Assembly (NCBI GenBank): GCA_037043015.1 | Contig: CM073325.1 | Coordinates: 15,851,001 to 15,915,000, forward strand | Reading direction: 5' to 3' | Length of the DNA: 64,000 nucleotides | Source: Bryum argenteum | Taxonomy: Eukaryota; Streptophyta; Bryopsida; Bryales; Bryaceae | Shown: positions 40,895 to 52,922 of the stretch, piece after piece | Position numbering within the stretch: the stretch's first letter is position 1 | Layout: every line of letters begins with the position of its first letter | Notes under the pieces: model-generated | What the model was told of the DNA's origin: nothing | The model's database searches: none | What the model saw: the letters and a program-made list of their open reading frames with translations, nothing else | Program-made: the position numbers and the translations under genes

Positions 40895-41701
40895 CCTTTA
40901 AAATCCAAAGAGAGCCAAAGTGGCATATTTGCTATTGCATGCTACTCAAATGAAGAGGTTAAAATCAATATTTTTGCATAAGATTTTATCGAGTATTCAA
41001 TATACTACAAGATGTATGTGCAAAATTCTACAAAATGAAATCCCAATATTAGCATCTAAAGCACAAAAATTATTGTTTTAAGAACCAATTGAGGCAAAAA
41101 ATAACTTTTTCTTGTTGAGTTTTTTGAAGAGATTTTCTAATTACCATGTTTTTGATCACAATACTACTTGGATTTCCAATTAACCCAAGTTTAGATTTTT
41201 GTCAATTCAACGAGGGCAGCCTCCAAAGTTTAGACAAGAAAGCTATACAAATTTTAAGCATTTTTACAATTTTTCTTTGAAAATTGTCAAATTTTGGGAT
41301 TCAAGAATGTTTCACACATTATTTGCTTGAAGCTTAAAAACTTTTAGGCAAACCTACTCACACCTCATTTGTTCCATGAGCCTACTCAACTTATATATCT
41401 ACATGGAAAAGAATATGAGCAAAATGTTTGGGTAACAATCATCAAGTCCCCCTTTGCACAAAGTAGTCCATGTTTTTCAAGGAATGCCCAAAAAAAGTTT
41501 TGGATCAACTTTGGACATTATGATCTCACAAATGGTGCAAATTCAACAGTTGGTAGTACTTACGGTAGCAAGCTTGAAGATCCTAGTACGGTTTGAAGTA
41601 CAAAAGTAGAAAATAATTAACCATACATCAAATTGAACAATATGATAGACAATCATAGTTTTTGATTTCGGAGGTCAAAAAACAATTGGCTTCTTAGGGG
41701 G
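40895..41701 (+). mobile_element. TTAA-type MITE of a distinct long family, degenerate
   Basis: CCTTTAAAATCCAAAGAGAG follows TTAA (40891-40894), and CTTCTTAGGGGG precedes TCAA. The interior block ATCAATATTTTTGCAT, followed by ATACTACAAG(A/G)TGTATGT, recurs at 43902 onward and, inverted, in 55932-56864. Confidence 0.55.
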
Positions 41702-41763
41702 TCAACAAAAGAATTGTCAATTTGTGATTCTATACAATCATACAACTTTTGATGGTTCATATA

Positions 41764-41929
41764 CAGTGGTGCTTGGATTAGATAAAAGTTTTCGGACATA
41801 CAAAAACGTTGATCTTATCCAAGTGTTGACCATAACGAAATAATGGCTCTTTGCATAATATAGAGACAGGGACAGCGTTCTTAACTAGACGTTGATCTTA
41901 ACGAGGTTGATCTTATCCAAGTACCACTG
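41764..41929. mobile_element. pogo/Tc1-mariner-like MITE, 166 bp
   Basis: CAGTGGTGCTTGGATTA and the reverse complement of the right end, CAGTGGTACTTGGATAA, are inverted repeats flanked by TA on both sides, as expected for Tc1/mariner/pogo insertion. A second copy of near-identical layout is at 63230-63400. Confidence 0.8.
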
Positions 41930-42184
41930 TAGAACTATTTAGTTCATCAAAAAATGTCCCGCTCGATGGTGAAGTGAGCATTTGCAAATGAAAGAATGTG
42001 TAAAGGCTAGCTTTTGAGATGTTAGAGAGGATATTTAGTTCATCAAAAACTGTCCTTTTGAGAATATTACAAAAATAGTAATGGCCTCAATAAACGTCGA
42101 GTAGTCTAATACTAAACAAACCAACAACATTGATTGTTACAAGGATGTTGCTCCCATGTCGGGTTGCTTGTGAGAATGTTTTAA

Positions 42185-43029
42185 CCCCTAAAGTCGAAAG
42201 TCCCCAAAATTGTCGGAACTCCTCAATACCACCCTTTTTCAATGCAAGATGGAAAATTTCAACTTTTGATGTGATCTCAAGTATATAACCGTAAGATCTT
42301 ATACCTAACTTGTCCATGTATATGTGTACCAAAACACAGTTCCAAATTTCTTACCAATCGTGAGATCATAACGTTCAAAGTTGAAAAATAAGTTTTTTTC
42401 CTTGTTGTAAAATGGGGTCGAAGTTTTTTGTGTGACCCCAAAAAACCAAATTCAAGAGTAAATTTGAACTGAGGCTCTTCAGATTCTTGTTCTTAAGTGA
42501 TTTAGGAACATGCCTATGCAATTTTTACCCTCATGCGACCTAGAAAACTTAAAGAAATGCTTGAATTTTCACATGGAGGTAAGCTGAAATTCAACTTCAA
42601 AGGCCTTTCTTTGATAATAAAAATGGAATGTGAAGAATAATTCTATGATCCAAACTCTGAGATCATGCCTCTAAACCTTATATCCAAGTAAAAAAAATAA
42701 AACTTGAGAAAAAGTAAAATCTCAATTTTTGGTGAATTTTTGAAGTTCTTGCAATCTTATCTATTTTGGGCAGATTTTGAGGATAAACGAGCATATACCA
42801 CAATTTGGGTAGTTTTGGGCAGATTTCAAATAGTGTTTTTCAAACTCTGACCGTGAATATGTTCTAAAGTATGAGGAATTTTGAAACATGAAATGACTTT
42901 TCGGAAAGGTATGAAGAAACTCTTCGACCCTTTTCGGAAAGGTTTCAACTTCATACGAGCTAAATATAGTAAACAAGGGGCTGACAAGACCCCAAACGAC
43001 CCGATTCAGGCTCTTTCCGACATTGGGGG
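42185..43029 (+). mobile_element. TTAA-flanked (piggyBac-like) MITE, 845 bp
   Basis: CCCCTAAAGTCGAAAGTCC follows TTAA (42181-42184), and TCCGACATTGGGGG precedes TTAA (43030-43033). It has a diverged inverted relative at 28935-29760. Non-coding; short frames inside have no motif. Confidence 0.7.
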
Positions 43030-43033
43030 TTAA

Positions 43034-43360
43034 ACAAGTTGCACGATGCCTCAGGCCAACTACCTTTCATCAAGGCTCAAAACAAGTTGCACAATTTCTT
43101 TCACAACTACCTTGAAGGCTTATGACATTTTCTTCCACGCCTCAAATTGAGTTGCACAATGCCTCAAAAACAACTACCTTCATAGCTCAAAACAAGTCAC
43201 ACATTGCCCCATGACAATGCCTCGGGGGCCAAATCAAGTTGCACAATGTTTCACAATAACTTCTACAAGAGGGCTCAAATCAAGTCGGAGAGTGCCTCAT
43301 GAAGATCACCTTCACAACTTACTTCAAGAAGTCAATTTTGATTGACTTATCCATGGCTAT
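43034..43360. repeat. Degenerate tandem array (GTTGCACAATGCCTC-type)
   Basis: About six diverged units of roughly 45-60 bp carry AACAAGTTGCACAATGCCTC and ACAACTACCTTCAAGGCTCA. The same unit recurs at 44780-45000 and, inverted, at 50095-50560 and more weakly at 54580-55760. Confidence 0.65.
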
Positions 43361-43901
43361 AACAAACATGGCAATGTCATGCATATGGTTGGAAAAGCCC
43401 AACTAGAAGGGCCCCTATGACCTCTTCTAGTATGCTCACAAAACTTACAAACTTCTTAATATTTTTTTTGAATAGCCTTTTAAGTTTTTAGAACCTCCAC
43501 CCATCACAAGGCAACTACTAAAATATCATAGATCAATGGTAACATGTTCACTATAAATTCCTTTGTGGATTTGTATAGTCTCTAAGGTTGAATTGTTACA
43601 ACATTCAAGCTCAAAGGAATTATTCATTTTATGATTAAAATGGTGTAGGCTTGATAGCTACAAGCTATTTTTAGTGATACATATCCTTTTTCCGTAATTG
43701 ACAACAAGAATTGCAAAATGGTTTTTGGACTCTAAATATTCGTCAAATATGTAGATTTTGGGGTCACTAATGGGAGATCTCCCCATGTTTCATAGTTCAA
43801 ATTAAGTTCAAAGTTCCTATTTATGTTCTACCAAAGATAACATTCTAATTGCTTAGCATATGGTACATTTTATATAATTATCTCACCATATTTTCTGAAG
43901 C

Positions 43902-44340
43902 TTAACCCCTAAAGGTTCAAGAAAGTTGAAATGGACTTTTAATATTTTGGGCAGCATAGATGAAGGGGTTTGAATCAATATTTTTGCTTGGGATTTTTAT
44001 GGGGTGTTCCCTATACTACAAGGTGTATGTAGAAAAATTTACATAGTAGAATTATAATTTTCAATCATAAAATAGAAATTGTAACTTGTTTTCAAGTCCA
44101 AAACGGACAATTTAAGCAAGATGATTAGGTTAACAATCATCAACTCTCCCTTTATACAAAGTAGACTATGTCTACCAAAGATTGCCCAAAAATTGAATGT
44201 TATGATCTCACAAATGGCGAAGTCTGAAGGGTTGAAATTCTATTTAACACTATTGATTGTACAAAAACAAAGTAAAAACCTTTTACCATACCTCAATTTC
44301 AACAAGGAGGTCCAAAAATCGCTTCGATTTTAAGGTGTTG
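43902..44340 (+). mobile_element. TTAA-type element, left part
   Basis: TTAACCCCTAAAGGTTCAAG starts a stretch that tracks 40895-41701 (GAATCAATATTTTTGCTTGG, ATACTACAAGGTGTATGTAG). A right tip was not identified. Confidence 0.5.
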
Positions 44341-44689
44341 ATCTACTACCCACTTGTAGCGAAAAATTAGTGTTTCATGCATGTGGTTGGAAATTTCATG
44401 CATGTGGTTGGAAAAGCTTATGGAAAGGCCCCTTCCTTTTTAACGCGCCTAGAAACTTAACTTAGACTTTTTGAGCTCTTGAGTTTTTTACTAATTTGTC
44501 ATCTTATAATTTACACAACCTTTATTGAATTAAAACACTTCTTCTTGAAAGACAATTATGTCAATTGAACCATGTCAAGAACATTGGATATTGAAGTGAG
44601 CATATTCCACTCGTAGGAGGTATAATTGCTAACTTGAGAGATCTTCGCAAGGACATTATAGATCATGCAAAAATCTAAATCTCCCTTCA

Positions 44690-45110
44690 ACAAACTCTTG
44701 ATAGTGTTGTGTGAAACAAATCAAAGAACGTACTTTGATTGACAAGGATGTTTGGCCGTTGGTGTGGATGGTATAGAGTTTGCTCGAGCCTCAGAGTCAT
44801 CCCACAAAACAAGTTGTAAGATCCCTCATGACAACTGCCTTCAAAATTGAGAGCAAGATGCACGATGCCTCGTGATAATTGCCTTCACAGTTGAAAAACG
44901 TTGCACGGTAATTCATGATAACTACCTTCATGGTTCAAAACAAGTTGCACAACGCCTCTTGAAAAATGCCTTCAAGGCTAAATTCAAAGTTGACAAGAGG
45001 TCAAATAATCAAATTTTGTTGTCTTTCTCTTGCTATAACAAACATGCAATTGATGCCTCTAGTTAGAAAAAGCTTAGTGAAAGGTCCTTTCTACCCCATT
45101 ACTTTATAGC
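44690..45110. repeat. Degenerate tandem array, second locus
   Basis: Four or so diverged units contain AAGTTGCACAACGCCTC and CATGATAACTACCTTCA. They are in the same orientation as 43034-43360. Confidence 0.5.
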
Positions 45111-47007
45111 ATGCCCACAAAACTTATGTCCTAGACTTTTTAACCTTCTCTAGACCACCTTCCGTTGCAAGGCTCCAAAAATTCTCTAACCTACTTGAGT
45201 GTTTTGAGCTTTTGCTTTATAGTATCAATGGTCATTCTATAAATTGTTTTTCTCAAAAGAGCCTATAATTTGGACATTGTATAACTCTATCGTACTTGTT
45301 TAAAGTGTGGCTCATTCAATATTTATTATGCCCATTCATACCTATCTCCTCTTTTCATCCCAATTATAATAGTGATATGGACAATCACTCATGCTCTAGA
45401 AGGCATTCTTTAAGAGCAACCTCGTATCTAGTCATTGCAGAATGATTCTTACAAAATTCTAAGTTGAGGGAAATTTACATTCCAGAAACTCCTCTCCCTA
45501 GCTAGCTAAAATAAAGATGTGGCTCATCATGCTCACCATTCTTACTAACCACCAAGTCGAAAACTTGGAACCAATAAATAAAACATAGACCAATCTATAA
45601 CTTTCGAACTAGCTCTTTCATTGCAAATCAATAAACTCTCTTCATTTGCTATAATTATGACTCGATGGAAACGAATCACTTTATGAACCCAAAGTGCTTG
45701 CTCCGACTCAAGCAACAATAGTTACGGCTCCATTGTGAAAGGTATGGTTTCCCATCAAGAAAGTGATGTCAAGCCAAAAACAACAAAATAGCAAGAACGT
45801 GCACACATGGGTGCTCCGATCCACTAGTACTGACAATCAAAAAAGACTATTAATCTGCCGACTTTGTAAAACTATACACTATAATTCAGCATAACTGCAA
45901 AGTAAATAAAACATTCCTCCAAATCCGCACGATCGAGTGAGTACTACGTTGGACAAATGTTTACTCCAAACTTTTAGACTTCATCATATAAATAAATAGA
46001 CTTCAGTATCAAGGTAATCAAATGTGGCTCTTTTTGCACCACAGATCCTGCGTTGATCAATCATGTGTAAAAAAAATCCAACAAAAACAAATGGTTTCTG
46101 TTTACTCTGACCATTCATGCAAAGTAATCGATCCACAGACATGTCCACGAAAACATCGATCATTTCCTCATGTCTGAGCAGACCTAGTAAGACTCTCATC
46201 ATAATTATAGATCTAGACGATCCAGTATCAAGGTACGTAAATGTGGTGCAAGCCATGTAAAAATCAGAGTAGTTGAACATTCAAATGTTCACCGAATGAC
46301 ATAGCCACGAGTTCAAGCACGAGCATACCTACAAATCAAAGCCATCCCTTCAAAGTCAGTCAGTATGTGGACCTTTTTTCGCCACAGGAAGTGCATGATC
46401 CTGTGCGTGCCCAGATTGCGAAGTAATCGATCCTTGAAACATTGACAAGTCGAGATCGATCGAACACGGCACCGGACAGGACAAGAGCTAGCTAGCTAAC
46501 GTGGTCGTGAGGGAGCGTGTGACCAACCACACAGCAAGAGGTCGCTGTGAAGTCAAGAGAAGGACGCGCGCGATGCGGAGACAATGCGGAGGGAGATCTG
46601 TACCTGGCAAAGAAACCAGATTGAGCTTGACGACTGGTGCAAGGTGGTCACGGATGCAGTGGAGTGTGAAGCAGGAGTTTGTATCTAGCTTGTGACTCCG
46701 GTACTATTGCTCTGTCTGCCTGTCTGTGTGCGGCGGGCTTCTTGTGTGCCTGCTGCGGTACTAGTCTTCGCTTGAAAGTGAAGCTTTTCATTTATGGGTG
46801 CGCTTGCTTCCATTCTTCATGGATTAGCTAGCGCTGGATTAGGGCTTTTTTCTTGTACCCGGGAGCTTTTCAGAATGTGCAGTGCAGTGCTTGTGGTGTG
46901 GGCAGGCAGGCATTGTCACTGACAATGAACATGCATTGCTTTGCTTCCGTCTTCAATGCTGCAACATTGTTGACTTCCGTGTGCTGTAAATGAAAATTAC
47001 TTTTTTC
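45111..47007. other. Low-copy region without a recognised gene
   Basis: From about 45750 the DNA becomes CpG-containing and non-repetitive. It has local degenerate duplications: CAGTATCAAGGTA near 46003 and 46222, AAGTAATCGATCC near 46122 and 46421, and a TGTGG-type block followed by CCACAG near 46020 and 46360. A 98-codon minus-strand frame at 45984-46280 and a 64-codon plus-strand frame at 46501-46695 lack known motifs. A non-coding transcript or the 5' end of an unseen gene is possible. Confidence 0.3.
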
Positions 47008-47011
47008 TTAA

Positions 47012-47618
47012 CCCCTAAATGGTTTGACTCATTTGTAGTAAAATGAACACATCCTCAAAAGCATTGTCATAGGTGGAGGTAAAAGTGTGTTATCCAAATC
47101 TCAACCGTACAATCTTGTCGTAGACATATTGAACATCATGTGGGTCAAATTTTGAGTCATGAGGCTCCATAGATTGCGAGATCATAATGTATTAATACTC
47201 AAAAATGATCACATAATTTCATCATTTTCACTTTAAAGTGAAAATGCTACCATTAGACTTATTGCAATGAAAAAGTCACCAATTAGAATGTTGTTCACCT
47301 TCATCTCAGTAGCATCCTTGAACAAAAAAAAACCATGAGAAAAATTTCTTTGTGCAAATTATGGCCCTGCAATGGTGAAAACTGCCCTAAATTTTACAAA
47401 GGAAAAAATGTCTAAAACTAGGCTGCTGTCACTGAAATGCATGCCATTAATTCATACTTCATTGTATGGGTCTGAGATTTTTATGACATGAACTAGACTT
47501 GATTTGGGACCCAACCCAAGTGATTTCATCCAAAACGGAGTCCGGATGAAGAAGTTATGGCTCTCCAAAGTTTCTGTCATCCAAAATGTCGATTTTCGAC
47601 ATTCGGCCCGCTTAAGGG
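47012..47618 (+). mobile_element. TTAA-flanked (piggyBac-like) MITE, best-preserved asymmetric copy
   Basis: CCCCTAAATGGTTTGACTCA follows TTAA (47008-47011), and TCGGCCCGCTTAAGGG precedes TTAA (47619-47622). 607 bp, non-coding. It is over 95 per cent identical by eye to the left ~620 bp of the fold-back element at 18034-19019, which lets the rearrangement there be read. Internal palindromes include TTTTCACTTTAAAGTGAAAA. Confidence 0.9.
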
Positions 47619-47753
47619 TTAAGTGGCACTTACTAGGACTCTTGTTTTGTGAAGAATGTGTATGGGTTTTATTTCTATTTTCTTTCAGAAATAATAATAA
47701 TGCTAAGAAAGGAGTGATGCCAAGGGGGCGTGTAGTGTGAATGAAAATATTAA

Positions 47754-48115
47754 CCCTTAAACGCCTAAGGTGTCTGAAACGGGCAGCCCAAAATTGGATC
47801 ACATCATCTTTTGAACTTGGGCATCATGAATAGTGCACTTTTTGAACTTGGGCATCATGAATGATCCAATCAATGATGAGCTTGCAACCTCCTACAAGGT
47901 TATCTACAACCCAAACCTACCTACCACAATCCTTTCAAAGCACAAAATCACTCATACAAATTGTGATTTGAATTCTAAAATTTCACTTTTTGAATGCATC
48001 GCAAGAAGGTGACCAGTTTGACATCAAAATATAAGTGAAAAGTTGAGTACATTGAGAACTACAGAGGAGATTCTGTTGGAACATGACCCCTCGGGTCACC
48101 TTAGGCGTTTAAGGG
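47754..48115 (+). mobile_element. TTAA-flanked (piggyBac-like) MITE, 362 bp subfamily
   Basis: CCCTTAAACGCCTAAGG and CTTAGGCGTTTAAGGG are flanked by TTAA (47750-47753 and 48116-48119), giving an inverted repeat of about 17 bp. The length equals that of the copy at 23344-23705. It holds just over one 31-bp GGGCATCATGAATAGTGCAC-type unit. Confidence 0.9.
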
Positions 48116-48119
48116 TTAA

Positions 48120-49094
48120 CTCTTCATGTAATGAAAGAGGTGGAAGGTGTATTTAGAGCTTTATGTTTTTTGATGATTTGGTTTGCTTATTTATTTGTTT
48201 TTTCTTTATCCTTTACAAGTCCTTCGAAAAAGGTTAGATCATGACAACATTTATAAAACATGTAAAAAATCCAGATCTATGCATAAAAACAAATTACAAA
48301 GTTGGAGGTTTTTGGTGATGTTAAAATTATGGGATATGCAAGTTCTATGCTTCTCTGTTGTTCATTCTATTTAAGATTTATAGCATGTCCTCTATTCCCG
48401 GCTTTTATGTTTTTGGTGCTTTTTAAGATTATTTTGTAGCACTGTCGTCGTTCCATTGTTCCTAGTTCCCCGTCCTCTATTATGGTTCCCATTCTCTATT
48501 TTTTTCTTACTCGTTCTCTCCCGTTCATGGTTCCTATCTTTTGTTTCCAATTCCCCTTCCCCCAACTTCCATCATTCATTCCTACTTCACGTTATTTGTT
48601 ACTGACTTACAGGTTCTCATCCTCCGTTCCCAGTTCCCATCCTCCGTTCCCAGTTCCCATCCTCCGTTCCCAGTTCCTATCATTTGTTCCCGGTTCCTAA
48701 TTCCCCTCCGATGTTGCCTTGATCTCCGTTTCATTGTCTCCTTCTTTGCTCCCATTTTCATTTTCCACGTTTTCTTGCCCCTTCAACTCCTTGTTATATT
48801 ATATGGATCTAAAACACTCTTAATACCAATCAAATACCACTAACGAAAATCCTTTGGAATCTTTGAAATTCTTCAAACCATGAACACATGACCAAACGAT
48901 GATGATAACCATGACCATGCATGTTTGGTGGATCACCAAGGACAAACAGACAAATCGCAAATTGTGTTCTTTTATACATAGAGATACAATTTCAAGTTTC
49001 AAGATGGTGGATAGAAGAAATAGAAAATGCAAGCTTAACCATATTACATGCACTTTGAAGGTTGTTATCATTATACAGAAGCTTCTTATTAGGA
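48120..49094. repeat. Intergenic with a GTTCCC-rich degenerate tandem repeat
   Basis: Between about 48430 and 48720 the sequence repeats variants of CCTCCGTTCCCAGTTCCCAT, including three near-exact tandem units of about 20 bp at 48619-48678. A related inverted block (GGGAACAAGGGAACGTGCG) is at 54185-54420. The 100- and 72-codon frames across it are low-complexity translations. No gene is seen. Confidence 0.55.
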
Positions 49095-49098
49095 TTAA

Positions 49099-49829
49099 CC
49101 CCTAAAGGTTCTTGATGCAAAATTGTAAAAATGGACATTCCCTTACTTCAGGCCTTAAAACTCTCAATCTAAGAATTATTTGGAAGATCCAACCGTAGGA
49201 TCTTGAAGTTAACTTAACCCTTAAACGCCCACGGGGTCTAAAACGGGCAGCCCAAAATTGGATCACAACATCTTTTGGACTTGGGCATCATGAATAGTGC
49301 ACTTTTTGAACTTGGGCATCATGAATAGTGCACTTTTTGAACTTGGGCATCATGAATAGTGCACTTTTTGAACTTGGGCATCATGAATAGTGCACTTTTT
49401 GAACTTGGGCATCATGAATAGTGCACTTTTTGAACTTGGGCATCATGAATAGACCAATCAATGATGAGCTTGCAACCTCCTACAAGGTTATGTACAACCC
49501 CAACCTACCTACCACAATCCTTTCAAAGCACAAGATTATTCATACAAATTGTGATTTGAATTGTGAAATTTCACTTTTTGAATGCATAAGAAGAAGGTGA
49601 CCAGTTTGACATCAAAATATAAGTGAAATGTTGAGTACAGTGAGAGCTACTGGGAAGATTCTGTTGGAATCATGCCCCTCGGGCTTGCTTGGGCGTTTAA
49701 GGGTTAACCTTCCACTCACTTGCCAAAATTGAACCGTTGATTCTTCTTCATTTGTGAGATTATAATGGTCAAAGTTGGCTGAATTTTGGACTCCGAAAAG
49801 CAGTTTTCGCTTTCCTGGACCTTTAGGGG
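49099..49829 (+). mobile_element. TTAA-flanked MITE interrupted by another TTAA-flanked MITE
   Basis: CCCCTAAAGGTTCTTG follows TTAA (49095-49098), and GGACCTTTAGGGG precedes TTAA (49830-49833). Removing the nested copy (49218-49703 plus one TTAA) leaves 241 bp that tracks the 260-bp subfamily (ATTTGTGAGATTATAATGGT, CAAAGTTGGCTGA). Confidence 0.85.
49218..49703 (+). mobile_element. Nested TTAA-flanked MITE, 362-bp subfamily with expanded 31-bp repeat
   Basis: CCCTTAAACGCCCACGG and TTGGGCGTTTAAGGG are flanked by TTAA (49214-49217 and 49704-49707). At 486 bp it exceeds the 362-bp copies by 124 bp, exactly four 31-bp units. The unit begins TTGGGCATCATGAATAGTGC and is reiterated over about 49282-49440. 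Confidence 0.9.
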
Positions 49830-50094
49830 TTAATAGAGCATTTGTGGAGTCTTGTCATGGATGTTTTTTCCATATAAAAAGAATATAAAGAAATTATTTT
49901 TGATATAAAAAGATAAAAGAATGTCAACATGTTGTCAAAATGGTAAGGTAGAAGTGGCATTTTACTTGACTTTTCTGATAATTAATTAATTAATTAATTT
50001 TTTAAAAAAATCTATATTTATGATAGCGAGGAAAATGACAATTAAAATTGGCTCCCTACCAACTCCAAAATGAGCCCCGAGGGTTAGTGGTCAT

Positions 50095-50560
50095 AAATAA
50101 TATGCAAGTTGTTATAGGTGTAGTAACTTGGAAGTTGTCATGAGGCATCATGCACGTTATTTTAAGCATTTTGTAAGTTGTTTTTAGGGCCTTGTGTAGA
50201 TTGTTTGTTTACAATTTGTTTCAGGGCAGTGTACAAGTTTCTTTTGAGGCGTTGTATAGGAGGTTTTCAAAGTGTTGTACAAGTTGTTTTTAGGGTATTG
50301 TACAGGTTGTTTTCAAAGTGGCTTATAGGTTGTTATCGTGGCGGTGCACAGGTTGTTTTCAAGGGTAGTGTATAAGTAGTTTTCAAGGTAGAGTAGAGGT
50401 TGTTTTTTAACTGAAGGGGATCTACATGTTGCATAATTTCAAGGCGTTGTGCAAGTTGTTTTTAAGGCGTCATACAAGTTGTTTTCAAGGCATCATCAAA
50501 GTTGTTTGAGGGCATTGTGTATGTTGTGCTCAAGCATGTGAGGTGTTTTCACCCATTTAT
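50095..50560. repeat. Degenerate tandem array (GTTGTTTTCAAGG-type)
   Basis: More than ten diverged units of about 30-35 bp (TACAAGTTGTTTTTAGGG, GTACAGGTTGTTTTCAAAG). It is the inverse of the unit seen at 43034-43360. The 65-codon frame at 50178-50375 is translated repeat. Confidence 0.65.
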
Positions 50561-50696
50561 GTGAGGCTTTGACTACTTTACCATGTTTTCAACATGAGAG
50601 CAATGTCCTTTGCCACAAGAAATTTTATTGATTGGTTTTTAGCCTACAATACTTTTAACTCTACTTTAAACTTTACTTTGAGAATGTAGGATTTAA

Positions 50697-51830
50697 CCCC
50701 TAGAGGCCTAGACGACCATGACAGCCAAAACAACATTGTGGGGTTTTGGTCAAGCTAGATGAAGTAATAAAAAGGTAGAATTTGGGGCAAAATATTTTTG
50801 TGAAGATGAGGAATATGACAAAGTAGGTGAAAGCACACTAGGGTGGCTCAAAAAGTACGTTTCAAAATGGGTACATAGGTAGTAGCTAACTTAAAGGGCT
50901 TATTTGAAATGGCCCTAACTACTAAAGTACCAAAAAAAAAAATTAGGTGACAATGAGAAGACTTGTGAATTTCTTAAATCCATTAAACCTTACTTCTGAG
51001 AACATGCATCTCTCCTTATACCATGTAGAAAGTTGGAATTTTTTCAGTAGAAGCTTTGGAGTGAATTGTCTGTACTTGTACTTTGAGTACTATTTTTGGT
51101 ACTTTTGGTTGACCAAAAGTGCAGCCACGGTTGCATGATTTCAACCAAGTATGTGTGGTATAATTTGCAAGTTCAGATATGCTATTTTAAATCTTGATGG
51201 TCATTTTTTTTTTTAGATCCAAGTAGAGCAATTTAAATTAGCTTATTTTTAATTTTTTACTAGAGAGTATGTTCATCACCAAATCACTTCTCAAATTCTA
51301 ATTGACCCAAGTTGTAGGTTGAAACCCTTACCAATTCTACAAGGACAGTCTTTTTAATTTTCAAAGACAAGAGCAAAGATGGCTAAAAAATAGGGGATAA
51401 ATCAACTTTGAATGTTACGATGTCACAAAGGATGATGATCCAACGGTAAATGTTTACCACAACCTCTCATTCGGGTAAGCGATCGTAGCAGCTACCGAGG
51501 AGGATGGAGGAGGGGTAATGAGCCCCCTAATTTTTTGATGTATTGACATTAAATGCCAATGAGTATGCTTCCAAGGGTAACTTGGGGTCGCAGACGTCAA
51601 ATTTGAATTCAAAATGATCAAAAACGGCCTTGGGAGGTCTCTACGGATTCAAGGGTGTCTCCTTGGTAGCTGCCACGAACCATTGCCCCTCTCATTCAAG
51701 CTACTCATATTCAAGGACCTATAGTCAAACGTTTTAATAAAGTGCAAAAATCTCTCGTAGTCAACAAGGTGGTAAAAAATTGCAGTTTTTTGGAATTATG
51801 TAGCTCCCAAAACACTATGGGCGTAAAGGG
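50697..51830 (+). mobile_element. TTAA-flanked MITE carrying a nested Mutator-like MITE
   Basis: CCCCTAGAGGCCTAGACG follows TTAA (50693-50696), and TGGGCGTAAAGGG precedes TTAA (51831-51834). Without the nested 216-bp element and its 9-bp duplication it is 909 bp. The interior resembles 40895-41701 (CAATTAACCCAAGTT-like and CAACGAGGGCAGCC-like blocks). Confidence 0.65.
51473..51688. mobile_element. Mutator-like MITE with 9-bp target duplication
   Basis: GGGTAAGCGATCGTAGCAGC and the reverse complement of the right end, GGGCAATGGTTCGTGGCAGC, form inverted repeats of about 30 bp. CTCTCATTC stands directly outside both ends (51464-51472 and 51689-51697). A 9-bp duplication is the Mutator hallmark. 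Relatives are at 1418-1560 and about 61590-61830. Confidence 0.85.
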
Positions 51831-51834
51831 TTAA

Positions 51835-52266
51835 CCAAGGTAGACAGTCATGCCCAATACTCAATCATCATCCCAATTCCAAGCCCTTGAAAAATATAGT
51901 ATACCAAGTAATGAGAGTCCATCGTCAAATGAGAAACATTGAAATTGATGAAAATATTATTGCATTTAACAACAAATAATATCTCAAACAAATTTTTAAT
52001 CTTATGACTCATAAATTTTGAGCTTTGCAAGGAAATTATTTTTTAAAAAAATTGAGTGGCTCATTCATTCATTCTTTTGATTATGTACTAAACTTCGCTA
52101 TCCAATTGGGGACATCCACACTATAACAAATCAAATTATTATTTTCTCATATCAATCTTAATCATTTCTTTGTGGTGCCAAATATTTTGCACACCACAAG
52201 ATATTCATTATGTATTTCAAAGTAACATATTTCCGTCTCTTTGTTGTAGCCATTACGCTAAGGTAA
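51835..52266. other. Intergenic, AT-rich
   Basis: No supported gene or element. Confidence 0.4.
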
Positions 52267-52270
52267 TTAA

Positions 52271-52530
52271 CCCCTAAATTTCCTTGTTGCAAAAAGGTCT
52301 AAGTCATAAAAATTGACCTTCCTTTATATTACGCTCAAAAAATCTCAATCTGAGCATTATTCAAAAGATTCAACCGTAAGATCTCAAAGTTCACTTGACA
52401 TTCTTCTCACATACCAAATTTGAACCGTTCATTCTTCCTCATTTGTGAGATTATAATGGTCAAAGTTGGCTGAGTTTTTCTCCTGCGGGAACCTCCAAAA
52501 CCCGTTTCGGGTTTTAAGGAAAGTTAGGGG
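52271..52530 (+). mobile_element. TTAA-flanked (piggyBac-like) MITE, 260-bp subfamily
   Basis: CCCCTAAATTTCCTTGTTG follows TTAA (52267-52270), and AAGGAAAGTTAGGGG precedes TTAA (52531-52534). It is near-identical in length to 32513-32771 and inverted relative to it. Non-coding. Confidence 0.9.
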
Positions 52531-52922
52531 TTAACCAACCATTTATGACTTCTCAAATTAAATCAGCTTTTGTTGAAAGACAACAATATCACCTATATGG
52601 TAAGCTAATTACACTTAAATCATCAATGTCATGTTCTTTTGGTTGGACTAGATGGGTTGAGACTTTCAAGGACTCAAATTTTGATACCAAAGTTTTGTAC
52701 AAAAGATTCAAAAGCATTTTTTTAAATTTAAAAAAAATAAATTCTTTATTGTTATTTTTTAAGACCCTTATCATGTCCCTTACGTACAAAGTTTGAAAAA
52801 CGGTAAAAAATCCATGCTAATTTAGATTGGTATTAATCAAACTTATACTTTTTAGAATGAACATAATCTAAGCTACTGTGGCTCAAAACCCACACAACAC
52901 CACATTCAAACAACTCACTTAA

